Source of the DNA: Fulvivirga maritima
Lineage (GTDB): Bacteria; Bacteroidota; Bacteroidia; Cytophagales; Cyclobacteriaceae
NCBI RefSeq assembly: GCF_021389955.1
Contig: NZ_CP089980.1
Location: 2,785,001 to 2,849,000 of the forward strand
DNA length: 64,000 bases
Direction: 5' to 3'
Positions 33,190 through 41,780 of this stretch are shown here, piece after piece. The translations under genes and the position numbers were made by a program. Every line of letters begins with the position of its first letter. The first letter of the stretch is position 1. The notes under the pieces are model-generated. The model was not told where the DNA came from, did not search any database, and saw only the letters and a program-made list of their open reading frames with translations.

Positions 33190-33265
33190 TTCAATATCAA
33201 ATCACCTCTTCCAAGCCCCGAAGAGGTGATATAATTTTATCAGTAAGGCCTTATAGATAAACCAT

Positions 33266-33440
33266 CTGGCCGTAGGTTAAACGAAGCGGTCCTACGACCT
33301 GACATGTATAAGAGCATTTGCTCGGAATGAGATAATCAGATGTCTGAGGCTACAATGCATAGTCAGTTTTTTATGAATACGATGTTGTGCTTAAAGAAAG
33401 GGGTTTGGGCGGACGTTCAAGTAATATATGGATCGTGGCG
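33266..33440 (+). repeat. type-B cassette repeat
   Basis: Same layout as 31436-31605: GGCCGTAGGTTAAACG hairpin with CGGTCCTACGACC, GAGCATTTGCTC, TGTCTGAGGCTACAATG, and a terminal GGGCGGACGTTC hairpin with mismatches. Unique sequence starts after GGATCGTGGCGG. Confidence 0.7.
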
Positions 33441-33539
33441 GACTAGGTTTAGATAGTTCTATTTTTCTATATTTATAAAAAATAGGGCTATCAGGCTCTA
33501 CTGAGCTACACAAGCTTTATAAATGAAATACACTAAGAT

Positions 33540-34001
33540 ATGATGAAAGGATTCACTTTTACTCTAATAGGAATAACACTGTTGTTTTTCTCATGTCAAT
33601 CAGAGCTGGATAAAAAGGACTTAATAGGAAAATGGAAAGTAACCAATATGAAAGTGGATATACCAAACGTTCCTGCTCAAATAATTGAAAATGCTAAGAT
33701 TTTATCCCTTTCCACAGTTTATGAGTTTAGTGATGACATGACATTTCGAATGGAAATCGTAAAAAATGAGAGAGAAAATGGCAGAAAGCAAATTGGCAGG
33801 ATTGAAATCAATGACGCGCTTCTAACTTTAGCAATTGATACAGTTTTCTTGAGAAACAATAATGATGAATGGGTAAATGTTGAAAAAAGAGACTCTGGCT
33901 TTTTTGATCCCATTATTATGTCAATTGAAAAAAAAATCGAGAAACCAAATTACGTTCTCAGAAAAGGAAGAAAATGGAAAAATCTATTATACGCTCAATA
34001 G
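33540..34001 (+). CDS. lipocalin-like lipoprotein (153 aa)
   Basis: Signal peptide with lipobox (LLFFSCQSE). The start of the mature part DKKDLIGKWKVTNM matches the first strand of Bacteroidota lipocalin-like domains (GxW motif), followed by beta strands (YEFSDDMTFRMEIV). Such proteins are outer-membrane or periplasmic binding proteins. It sits between two type-B repeats. Lipoprotein immunity proteins exist, so an immunity role is possible but unsupported. Confidence 0.72.
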   Translation: MMKGFTFTLIGITLLFFSCQSELDKKDLIGKWKVTNMKVDIPNVPAQIIENAKILSLSTVYEFSDDMTFRMEIVKNERENGRKQIGRIEINDALLTLAIDTVFLRNNNDEWVNVEKRDSGFFDPIIMSIEKKIEKPNYVLRKGRKWKNLLYAQ

Positions 34002-34040
34002 GATTGAATAGACGCTCGTCTACAACAAATAAACTCCCAT

Positions 34041-34200
34041 TGGCCGTAGGTTAAGCGCTGAGGTCCTACGACCTGACATGTATAAGAGCATTTGCTCGGA
34101 ATGAGATAATCAGATGTCTGAGGCTACAATACACAGAGAGTATTTCATGAATACGAGTTCTTAAAGAAAGGAGTTTGAGCGGAACTCAAGTTATGTATGG
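34041..34200 (+). repeat. type-B cassette repeat
   Basis: Third copy of the type-B unit: GGCCGTAGGTTAAGCG hairpin with GTCCTACGACC, GAGCATTTGCTC, TGTCTGAGGCTACAATAC, TATTTCATGAATACGAG, and a damaged terminal hairpin (TTGAGCGGAACTCAAG). Confidence 0.7.
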
Positions 34201-34255
34201 ATCTATGATCAGTTGGAAAAAGCAGGCTTTCACACACGCGAATTAGCAAATAAAA

Positions 34256-34377
34256 GCCGTCATTCCTGAATCATGGAGCATAGCGCAATGATATCAGGAA
34301 TCTTACTGTTCGGTTAGTGTTATCTGAACAGCGAGATCCCGGCTCTTCACTTCGTTGCGGCCGGGATGACGGTTTGC
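34256..34377. repeat. REP-like palindromic element
   Basis: Outer inverted repeat CCGTCATTCC near 34257 with GGGATGACGG near 34367, enclosing further palindromic pieces (CGGCCGGGATG side, TCCCGGCTCTTC). This is the general form of dispersed REP/MITE sequences with CCGTCATTCC ends. A copy of the CTCTGGCGTAAGTG hairpin follows at about 34388. Confidence 0.55.
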
Positions 34378-34424
34378 CATCAGTCACTCTCTGGCGTAAG
34401 TGTCCACTTGTGCTATTATTGCTG

Positions 34425-34967
34425 TTATCTACTCACTTTCTTTTTTCTCAAAAGTAAGTTCACTCTAAAATTATGTAAGCCACCAAAACGGTCAAGGGTT
34501 TCCCATAATTTGGAGGGATCGTTGGGCTTGTACTCAAATCCATTTTTTGTGTTGTAAACGATCTTTGTGAAATGGTGGCCTGAGTGAAGCTTTATTACTA
34601 CTTCTACTAGTTTGAATCCATCCCAATGTAATGTGGGCGAGCCCAGGTTTAAATGAGGATATACGTTGATTACTTTGATCTCGTTTCCCAGAATAGTAAT
34701 TATTTCCTCATCTGCTGACAATACGATATTATCATCAGTTATCTTAATTGATCCAATCTGAGGTAGGTTGTAATAGTGCTTGTAGTTATGTAAAATGATT
34801 ATAGCAATCAGACTGAAATGGAATACTAAACCTAGCCATAAGGGGAGGGCCAGTCGATCCATCACAATGAAACTTCCCATGAAAACAATAGGAAAAAGGA
34901 CAAGAACCAACCAATTCAGCGTTCTCTTCTTAACTATAGCCTTTGTGATAGTATATTCATTCTCCAT
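34425..34967 (-). CDS. membrane protein with PH-like C-terminal part
   Basis: A 180-residue protein from ATG 34967; a TTG four codons upstream is possible. Two transmembrane helices lie near the N-terminus (LNWLVLVLFPIVFMGSFIV, WLGLVFHFSLIAIIIL). A beta-rich cytosolic domain follows (GSIKITDDNIVLSADEE). The plan matches small Bacteroidota membrane proteins also seen at 35364, and possibly membrane immunity proteins. It is on the opposite strand to the other cassette genes. Confidence 0.65.
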   Translation of the reverse strand: MENEYTITKAIVKKRTLNWLVLVLFPIVFMGSFIVMDRLALPLWLGLVFHFSLIAIIILHNYKHYYNLPQIGSIKITDDNIVLSADEEIITILGNEIKVINVYPHLNLGSPTLHWDGFKLVEVVIKLHSGHHFTKIVYNTKNGFEYKPNDPSKLWETLDRFGGLHNFRVNLLLRKKKVSR

Positions 34968-35111
34968 TACTGGCCGCAATATAGTATTTATAGATTGCTT
35001 GAATAAAGCCCTTTCAATAAAAAAGCCCTTTCGTTATCGCCATGCTGAGCATGGTGGTATGGTTCCCTACTAGGACAAGTAGCGATATCAAGCCTCAACC
35101 TAGTCTAAGGT

Positions 35112-35260
35112 TATGAAACTCTGGCGCAAGTGTCCACTTGTGCCATTATTGTAGTAGTTTAGCCGTTGTTCAGCGTATGTCATTAGGTAGGATGCATATT
35201 AACCTTGCATTACAAATTTCTGGGAAGGTGTAGGCATAATACAATTGCGATCTAGCTAGA
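35112..35260 (+). repeat. hairpin plus truncated long repeat
   Basis: CTCTGGCGCAAGTGTCCACT hairpin, then the GTAGTAGTTTAGCCGTTG stretch seen at 28866, then the first ~60 bp of the long-repeat right half (ACCTTGCATTACAAATTTC) up to the GATCTAGCTAG region. The end hairpin is missing. Confidence 0.6.
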
Positions 35261-35289
35261 AAATAAACGGCATGAATGAATATCAATAA

Positions 35290-35367
35290 GCAAACGAAGC
35301 CTTGGATACTAGTTTTGATGTTCAAACTATATACCAATCTGGAAGTGAATTAATAGAAAAGGAATGA
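35290..35367 (+). pseudogene. start-less tail reading frame of cassette F
   Basis: Following a TAA, 25 codons (ANEALDTSFDVQTIYQSG to ELIEKE) end at TGA 35365-35367, which overlaps the next start as ATGA. There is no start codon and the frame begins where the truncated repeat ends. Confidence 0.45.
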
Positions 35368-35813
35368 TAAATAGTAATAAACTGTTGTTTTCAAACCCAG
35401 CAAATTATGAGTTTGCATTTCTAGCATCAATAGCTTATGGTTTTTTAATTTTTGTTATTTGTGATTGGCTGTTGCATTTAAACCTTTGGTTAACTATTCT
35501 AATTATTGCATCTGTACTTTTTTTATTTATAAGTTTTTCATTGTATGACACTAAAGTGTATAAGGATCAAATTTATCAACAATATAAGTTAGGTGTGTTA
35601 TTTAAGACTAAACTAATTGATTCAATTGACATTGAGAAAGTTAGTTTTAAAGTGACTGGAGAAGAAACAAATTATTTCCATATTTATTATAGAACAAAAA
35701 AAAATTTTATTAAGAAGAAGTCAATACTTGTGCGATCTGGCATACGCAGAGATAAACTTACTCAGATATCTAATCATTTAAAAGATAATAATATTGAGGT
35801 AACAGGGTTTTGA
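35364..35813 (+). CDS. orphan cassette membrane protein (149 aa, immunity-like candidate)
   Basis: The ATG overlaps the tail stop by 4 bp (ATGA). Two adjacent transmembrane helices lie at about 15-65 (FAFLASIAYGFLIFVICDWL, LTILIIASVLFLFISFSL), followed by a cytosolic beta-rich domain (SFKVTGEETNYFHIYY). Membrane immunity proteins that block pore-forming or peptidoglycan toxins look like this. The family is not recognised. Confidence 0.62.
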   Translation: MINSNKLLFSNPANYEFAFLASIAYGFLIFVICDWLLHLNLWLTILIIASVLFLFISFSLYDTKVYKDQIYQQYKLGVLFKTKLIDSIDIEKVSFKVTGEETNYFHIYYRTKKNFIKKKSILVRSGIRRDKLTQISNHLKDNNIEVTGF

Positions 35814-35848
35814 TTACACATCAACAGTCGCTCGGCTCTACCCTCCTC

Positions 35849-36187
35849 ACTGGTCGTAGGTTAAGCGCAGCGGTCCTACGACCTGCCATGTACAAGAGCA
35901 TCTGCTCGGAATGAGATGATCAGATGTATACAGCAATCCACCCGTCGCTCGGCAAAAGTCTTAGCATATTGTTTTTTAAGTTTGGATATTAACCTTGTAT
36001 TACAAATTCCTGGGAAGGTGTAGGCGTAATACAATTGTGACCTAGCAGGTTAGAAAGTGTGAGGTATTGCCAGCAGGAGAAAGGTTTGGAGATTTGTGCA
36101 TGGTGTATTATGCCGAGTCACCTTCGTTTAATTATAGGATCGAATGCATATTGAATAGGCACAAGCGGACGCTTGCGCCAGTGGGGG
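35849..36187 (+). repeat. complete type-A cassette repeat
   Basis: Left hairpin CTGGTCGTAGGTTAAGCG with CGGTCCTACGACC, GAGCATCTGCTC, CACCCGTCGCTCGGCAAAAG, then the right half ending GGCACAAGCG GA CGCTTGCGCC. Unique sequence begins at about 36188. In this copy the frame ILNRHKRTLAPVG leads into the downstream tail, unlike the copies at 29665 and 30535. Confidence 0.75.
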
Positions 36188-36248
36188 TAAGCTCAATTGA
36201 TTCTAGGCCGGTAAAAAATAAGGAAGATAGTATTAAATATGATATAGA

Positions 36249-36782
36249 ATGAAATTTAAAGGTTTATTGATAGTCTTTTGTTTGCTTTTTATTGGATGTG
36301 TTTCCGATAAGGAAAGGCACATATGTATGCAGGAGTCCGTAGTTTTACTATGCCATTCATTACAATCTAAGGTTGATATTATTGATAAAAACATCATGAA
36401 TGACAATAATAGGCTTCATTATTTATTGGAGGAGATGAAAAATAAAAATTATTATTTTATAGACCAGGCGGGCGGATTCAAACCAGGTACTGGGTTGATT
36501 CTAATGGATCCTTGTAGAAGTGGCGAGGTTTTTCAACACATTCTTGCAGAATTTAAGGTTAAGGATTTAATGATAGCATATGTTGACGCTTTAGAAAGTG
36601 AAGGGATTGTGAGTTCAGAAAGAAAGTTAGATTTTGTTTATTTAATTGATTCCTTTTGGTGTAATGAAGGTTGTCCCTTTTCGAGAGAAAATTATGAATA
36701 TCAAAATTATGGTAGTTTGGTGCTACAATTTTACACATTGGAGTTGGCCATTCTGGAAATGACATTAATTGAATTGAATTAG
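36249..36782 (+). CDS. orphan cassette lipoprotein (177 aa, immunity-like candidate)
   Basis: Starts MKFKGLLIVFCLLFIGCVSD, a clear lipoprotein signal. The mature part is rich in conserved-looking cysteines (CMQESVVLLC, DPCRSG, WCNEGCPF), which may form disulfides. Its ATG overlaps by 4 bp the stop of a start-less tail frame (unique part about 36188-36252, VSSIDSRPVKNKEDSIKYD). This is the fourth tail/gene coupling in the array. A periplasmic immunity protein is plausible. Confidence 0.65.
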   Translation: MKFKGLLIVFCLLFIGCVSDKERHICMQESVVLLCHSLQSKVDIIDKNIMNDNNRLHYLLEEMKNKNYYFIDQAGGFKPGTGLILMDPCRSGEVFQHILAEFKVKDLMIAYVDALESEGIVSSERKLDFVYLIDSFWCNEGCPFSRENYEYQNYGSLVLQFYTLELAILEMTLIELN

Positions 36783-36841
36783 GCTGTTGTCCCTCGTTCA
36801 CTCGCAGTCGCTCGGCTCTTGCCGTGTGACGACTATTTCTG

Positions 36842-37501
36842 AGGCCTCTGGCCGGTTAGGTAAAGATGCATTGGGATAAGTATAGTTAGAGTCAGGTTAT
36901 GTAAGGCCTTTCCCTACCTTTTCGGTATTTAGAATCAGGGCATTTAGTGCAATATCGGCCAGAGGCCTAAAGCATAATAATCACTCGGCAGTAGCCAAGC
37001 GATTGTTTTACACCCGCAGTCGCTCGGCTCTTGCCGTGTGACGACTATTACTGAGGCCTCTGGCCGGTTAGGTAAAGATGCATTCGGATAAGTATAGTTA
37101 GAATCAGGTTATGTAAGGCCTTTCTCTACCTTTTCGGTATTTAGAATCAGGGCATTTAGTGCAATATCGGCCAGAGGCCTAAAGCATAATAATCACTCGG
37201 CTGTAGCCAAGTGATTGTTTACCGTTTACCCGCAGCCCCGCAGTCGCTCGGCTCTTGCCGCGTGACAACTATTTCCGAGGCCTCTGGCCGGTAAGGTAGA
37301 GATGCATTCGGATAAGTATAGTTAGAATCAGGTTATGTCAGGCCTTTCTCTACCTTTTCGGTATTTAGAATCATGGCATTTATTGCTATATCGGCCAGAG
37401 GCCTAAAGCATAATAATCACTCGGCAGTAGCCAAGCGATTGTTTTACACCCGCAGTCGCTCGGCTCTGCCGCGTGACGACTATTACTGAGGCCTCTGGCC
37501 G
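36842..37501. repeat. tandem array of a ~127-bp MITE-like palindromic element (3 complete, 1 truncated)
   Basis: The left inverted repeat AGGCCTCTGGCCG starts at 36842, 37054, 37278 and 37489. Its partner CGGCCAGAGGCCT ends at 36968, 37180 and 37404; the fourth lacks it. Elements are about 127 bp inside a unit repeated every 211-224 bp. The spacer carries GCAGTCGCTCGGCTCTTGCC, related to CGCTCGGC pieces in the cassette repeats. No gene is inside. Tandem amplification of a non-autonomous element is the simplest reading. Confidence 0.8.
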
Positions 37502-37802
37502 GTAAGGTAGAGATGCACATGAATAACTATAATTACTTTAAGTCATGTCTTCCACCACAAGCAAAGAACTATATTCTAGCGTTTGGTAATTACCTCGTCC
37601 CATCATTTTCAACAGATGAATTAGCTTTTTGCAAGCCCTAAGGAGCTGGTTTTGTCATTGGTGTTTTAGGAAACAATAGCTAGTTAGTACTCGTTTATAT
37701 AGCATAGTTTTACTCATCTGGAGTGGACTTTTACCTTGTTGCTGATCAATGTGATAAAGGAAAATTTAAATAATTAAAATAAGGAAAGTTTTAGATAACA
37801 AA
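37502..37802. other. intergenic, end of truncated repeat then nothing recognised
   Basis: About 300 bp between the truncated fourth repeat and the SDR gene. AT-rich, with no open frame of coding character. The SDR promoter should be in the right part. Confidence 0.4.
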
Positions 37803-38531
37803 GTGGCCTTAGTAACTGGTGCCGGATCAGGGATTGGAAAGGCCGTAGCCATTCTTTATGCTAAAGAAGGAGCTAAAGTGGTTGTAAATGACATAAGTGA
37901 AAAGAATGGTCAATCTGTGGTTGATCTTATAAAGTCAGAAGGAGGAGAAGCCGTTTTTATTGAGGCAGATGCTTCCAAAGAAGAAGAGGTTAAGAAATTA
38001 GTGCAAAAGGCAGTAGAGGCTTATGGTAGTTTAGATATTGCTTGTAATAATGCAGGCATAGGAGGGGAGCTAAATCTTACTGCTGATTACGCCGAAGAGA
38101 ATTGGAAGAAGGTGGTAGATATTAACTTAAACGGAGTCTTCTACGGCTGTAAGTATGAGTTAGAGCAAATGGAGAAAAATGGCGGTGGTGTAATTGTTAA
38201 TATGGCTTCTGTTCATGGTGCTGTTGCCGCTCCTATGTCAGCAGCTTACACTTCTACTAAACATGCGGTAGTAGGTCTTACCAAAAATATTGGAGCAGAG
38301 TATGGCCAGAAAAACATCAGGTGTAATGCGGTGGGGCCTGCTTATGTAAAAACGCCCTTAATAGAAAGTGTTGATGAAGATGGCATTGCTCAACTTATAT
38401 CAAAACACCCTATGAATAGATTAGGTAAGCCTGAGGAAGTGGCAGAACTAGTGCTTTTCTTGAGTTCGAATAAATCCTCATTTATGACTGGAGGGTATTA
38501 TCTTGTCGATGGCGGATATTCGGCTGTTTAA
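37803..38531 (+). CDS. short-chain dehydrogenase/reductase (SDR)
   Basis: Classical SDR: cofactor motif TGAGSGIGKA, CNNAGIGG, catalytic Ser in NMASVHG, YTSTKHA with Tyr and Lys, and C-terminal FMTGGYYLVDGG. Likely NAD(H)-dependent oxidoreductase with unknown substrate. The canonical start is GTG 37803, which places the first strand at the N-terminus. The frame is open upstream with a normal SDR beginning (RKVLDNKVALVTG) preceded by ATA at 37779 where an ATG would be expected. So the start is either GTG or a changed ATG. No operon partner is evident. Confidence 0.9.
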   Translation: MALVTGAGSGIGKAVAILYAKEGAKVVVNDISEKNGQSVVDLIKSEGGEAVFIEADASKEEEVKKLVQKAVEAYGSLDIACNNAGIGGELNLTADYAEENWKKVVDINLNGVFYGCKYELEQMEKNGGGVIVNMASVHGAVAAPMSAAYTSTKHAVVGLTKNIGAEYGQKNIRCNAVGPAYVKTPLIESVDEDGIAQLISKHPMNRLGKPEEVAELVLFLSSNKSSFMTGGYYLVDGGYSAV

Positions 38532-38673
38532 TAACTAAATTAGTGAATGTCACATTGTGGTACTCGAAATGTCTCCTTATTCATAATGATTAGGGTTTCG
38601 AGTGCCTCAATCTGACATAAATTTTATTTTAAGAAGGCCTCTTAATTTTAGCGGCATGGGTTAGTAATATATT

Positions 38674-39600
38674 CTAACAAACCAGCCAATGATCCAAATC
38701 TCTATTGATTAACTTAGAAAGCTGTTGAATATCTTTAGCATAGAATTCAGTTACTTTCTTTTTTAAATCTGGGTGAAGAGGTGGTCTTGATAAGTTTTTA
38801 TTTTTAATATCAGTGAATTTTTTTCTGATCCATGGTGAGCGTTGTAGTTTAGAATAGGCCTTTGAAGGGATCAGACTTTTTATGCCATTTTTGATAATGC
38901 TATTGTGCCCTACCATTCTGTCATAAAACTTATTTTTTATAAATCCAGACCGATTATATTGAACGGAGAAGTCGAACTCAAATGAGCTGTCTGCACCAAT
39001 ATGATCTGTAATGTTCTGCATAACCTCTTGCGGATTATTTTTGAGGTCTTCAAACAGATAAGTTTTTATTTGATCTTTAGGGAAGTAATCAAAAAAGCGA
39101 ACCAGGTTTTTGTAGTAAAATCCTTCTTTTATCAAGTCATTTCTGGTCCACCAGATACTATTTTTGTCTAGTACGCTTTCAAATTTCTTTGTTGGTAATT
39201 CATTTACTCTGGCCAGATGAAGGAATCTTGAATACAGCCTTTCTGCCGGTTGACGAAAAATAGCAGCCATTTTCACGTTCGGAACATAGTGCCTGATCCT
39301 TTCTGGTGCCCTATCGTGGTATAGATAGGTGTTGGAGGTTTCCCCTAGTAACTGATCAGGTTGGGCTTCTGAAAAAAGAGCTTGGTAAGACTCCAAATCG
39401 GTAACAGAATCATAGTAATGTTTAAGTTTCGATTTGTCTGGGAAGTCTTCGGGCTTTATTAATTCATAGCCAAAGAAGTTGGGCTCTTTTACATTAGTGA
39501 CATAAATAGATGGATGCTGTTTTAGATAATTATCTACAGAGGTGGTGCCACATTTTCCGGCCCCAATGATCAGAAAATCTGGTAGAAGGTTTGCTCTCAT
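38674..39600 (-). CDS. sulfotransferase family protein
   Basis: A 308-residue protein with PAPS-dependent sulfotransferase motifs: the 5'-phosphosulfate loop FLIIGAGKCGTTSVDNYLK near the N-terminus, HPSIYVTNVKEPNFF, and the 3'-phosphate region FRQPAERLYSRFLH. These enzymes transfer sulfate to glycans or small molecules. No PAPS synthesis genes or glycan cluster are adjacent, so the acceptor is unknown. It is convergent with the SDR gene. Confidence 0.88.
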   Translation of the reverse strand: MRANLLPDFLIIGAGKCGTTSVDNYLKQHPSIYVTNVKEPNFFGYELIKPEDFPDKSKLKHYYDSVTDLESYQALFSEAQPDQLLGETSNTYLYHDRAPERIRHYVPNVKMAAIFRQPAERLYSRFLHLARVNELPTKKFESVLDKNSIWWTRNDLIKEGFYYKNLVRFFDYFPKDQIKTYLFEDLKNNPQEVMQNITDHIGADSSFEFDFSVQYNRSGFIKNKFYDRMVGHNSIIKNGIKSLIPSKAYSKLQRSPWIRKKFTDIKNKNLSRPPLHPDLKKKVTEFYAKDIQQLSKLINRDLDHWLVC

Positions 39601-39741
39601 TTTAGTAGGTGTGGTTAGTTGGTTAATGCAAACGTTGAACTGAGTAGTAGCCTATTTTGTTCAATAAAGTACCTAAAATGATCGATAAGTTCTAAATAAA
39701 ATCGATATAATGTAAAAAACAGAGGTTGAACGCACGTCAAC

Positions 39742-40697
39742 TCACCTTACCTCTAATAATTCTACTTCATATATAAGAGGTGAAAAGGGCGGACACTAGA
39801 GAAAATAAGGTTGTCTCTTATCAGATTAGCCCTCAGAGCGGTAGGAAATACCTGAAGGCTTTCATCAAAACCAAGCCTAGATGGCATAATGAGTAATGCC
39901 TTGCCTCCTTCTCTCATTTTTAGTATGCCTCTTTCTAATCCTTCTACTGCCTGATTATTATTGAGCTGGAAGGTGATGGGGCTTGAGTTGGTTTGTTCTA
40001 TAATGGTGCCATCAAGATATTTTCTAACAAAATTAATGGTTACAGTACTGTGTTGAGAAGGGCTTTTGCCATTGCCTCTTTGGGTTTCTTTATAATAAAG
40101 ATCAGTTTCTATGCTTCCCTCTTCATCTAAATTTTCCTGAGATAAATAAGTTTGTATTTCCTCTGTTTCTTCCAGGTATACTTCTGCTTTGCTCTTAATT
40201 TCTACCAGTTCTACATCCATAATAAAGTTGGTAAATGGGCCGAAGAAACTAGTGTTATTGTATTCTTCATAGGCCAGTGTGGAGGGGATGTAGAATCTGA
40301 ATTTCTCTCCGTTTTTCATTAGCTGAACGCCATAATCAAGCCCTAGCGGAATTACACTTTGGTAGTTATGATAAAAAGGAATGGCTATTGAGTCGGAGCT
40401 CTCTTCCACCAGCGTTCCGTCTAATGTCCGCATGCTATAAAGTATGTACAGAACGTCGTTGTTATTTACCGTGGTGCCAGTGCTATTGGTAGTAAGCTCT
40501 TCATAATAAATGCCGCTGTTATCTTTTGTGGCATCAATGTTATTGGCTTCTAAATAACCCACAATTTCATCATTATCATTATTGATTTGATCAGCCAGCT
40601 CTGAGTCTTCCAAGCTGCAACTAGTGGTTAGTAGGAAGAAAATAATGATTATTCCCACTATCCTTCCCTTGTATTCTTTGTCATTATTTAGAAACAT
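39742..40697 (-). CDS. FKBP-type peptidyl-prolyl isomerase lipoprotein, frameshifted near the C-terminus
   Basis: Lipoprotein signal (IIIIFFLLTTSCS), then two FKBP-like domains (about 60-170 and 185-315). Both carry GTIIEQ/GTLVEES, VIPLGLDYGVQLMKNGEKF and VEGLERGILKMREGGKALLI elements. Such proteins are periplasmic or outer-membrane-linked chaperones. The frame from 40697 stops at 39762 after an abnormal RPFHLLYMK. The expected FKBP ending LIYEVELLEVR lies in another frame to 39742. Adding one base to the four-A run at 39783-39786 (T run on the coding strand) joins them. Probably an indel error or a very recent mutation. Confidence 0.85.
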
Positions 40698-40785
40698 ATA
40701 CCTGCGATTAAGTATTATATAGACACAGAATGCAGTTTTAAGGTTGCAAAGGATGAGGCGAAGACTAAAATATAGACAGGTAGTG

Positions 40786-40837
40786 CCTCAAAAGACCGGA
40801 AGATGCTGAAACTTACCGGTCATTGAGGTCTTTTTTT
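40786..40837 (+). terminator. terminator-like hairpin in a divergent promoter region
   Basis: CCTCAAAAGACCGG pairs with CCGGTCATTGAGG, with one bulge around a 15-base loop, followed by seven Ts at 40831-40837 on the plus strand. The genes on both sides point away, so it terminates no annotated gene. It may attenuate the TraB/GumN leader or end a short transcript. Confidence 0.6.
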
Positions 40838-40928
40838 CATAGAGATAAGTTTCATGGTTATAACTGTATTTGTTTGCAGATTATTATATTTAGCAGAGAG
40901 TAATTAAGAATAAAATAAAATATATACA

Positions 40929-41780
40929 ATGAGAAAAGCTTATTTACTGTTCATAATAGCATTGGCGCCTCTATTGGCCAGAGGTCAGGAATCATCATTA
41001 TTATATAAACTTACCGGACCGGGCCTTGCTGAGCCTTCATATATTTTTGGCACCATCCATATGATGTGTAGCGAAGATTATAGCATGCCTGCTTCAGTAG
41101 AAAAGGCAGCGGCCAGTGTAGATAGAACAGTGCTTGAGCTGGATATGGATGACCCTTCTATGATGATGAAAGTACAGCAGCTTTCCATGAATCCTGGATT
41201 CGAAAATATTTCAGATAAATTTTCTAAAGCAGAGCTTGATAGCCTCAATGCCTTTTTGAAAAAAGGATATGGTGCTAATATGACTCAGCTAGGCGTGATA
41301 AAACCATTTGTGCTTTTGAGTATGCTCCTGCCTAAACTGTTAGACTGCAAGGAGATTATAGCCTTTGAAAATGAATTTGTAAAAATGGCTAAAGCCAATG
41401 AAATACCTGTAGAAGGGCTGGAAACGGTAGAGTTTCAGATGAGTATTTTCGATAGCATTCCTGAAGAAGACCAAATAAAAGCGATTAATGAGCTGGTTGC
41501 TGATAAAGAAAAGGCTAGAAATGATTTCAATAAATTGTTAAAAGCCTATAAAGAAAAGGACGTGGATAAATTAGCCAAGCTAGTGGCTGATGATCCGCAA
41601 TATGCTGACTATGCGGATAAACTTTTATATGAAAGGAATAAAAACTGGGTGCCTGATATTGTAGATATGGCTAAAGAAAAACCGAGCTTGTTTGCCGTTG
41701 GTTCAGGGCATTTAGGAGGAGATAAGGGCTTGTTACATTTGTTAGAGCAGGAAGGTTATACTCTGGAGCCAGTCTTTTAA
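40929..41780 (+). CDS. TraB/GumN family protein
   Basis: A 283-residue secreted protein (signal peptide about 1-19). The family hallmarks are present: YIFGTIHMMCSEDYSMP at the start of the fold, LELDMDD, and the terminal GSGHLGGDKGLLHLLEQEGY. TraB/PrgY/GumN proteins are thought to be metal-dependent peptidase-like enzymes related to Tiki; no substrate is known here. It converges with the KTSC gene, with stops overlapping by 4 bp. Confidence 0.92.
   Translation: MRKAYLLFIIALAPLLARGQESSLLYKLTGPGLAEPSYIFGTIHMMCSEDYSMPASVEKAAASVDRTVLELDMDDPSMMMKVQQLSMNPGFENISDKFSKAELDSLNAFLKKGYGANMTQLGVIKPFVLLSMLLPKLLDCKEIIAFENEFVKMAKANEIPVEGLETVEFQMSIFDSIPEEDQIKAINELVADKEKARNDFNKLLKAYKEKDVDKLAKLVADDPQYADYADKLLYERNKNWVPDIVDMAKEKPSLFAVGSGHLGGDKGLLHLLEQEGYTLEPVF

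Noticed and set aside
36842-37501. CRISPR array
   Set aside because: Units are over 200 bp with long internal inverted repeats; there are no short repeats with unique spacers and no cas genes.
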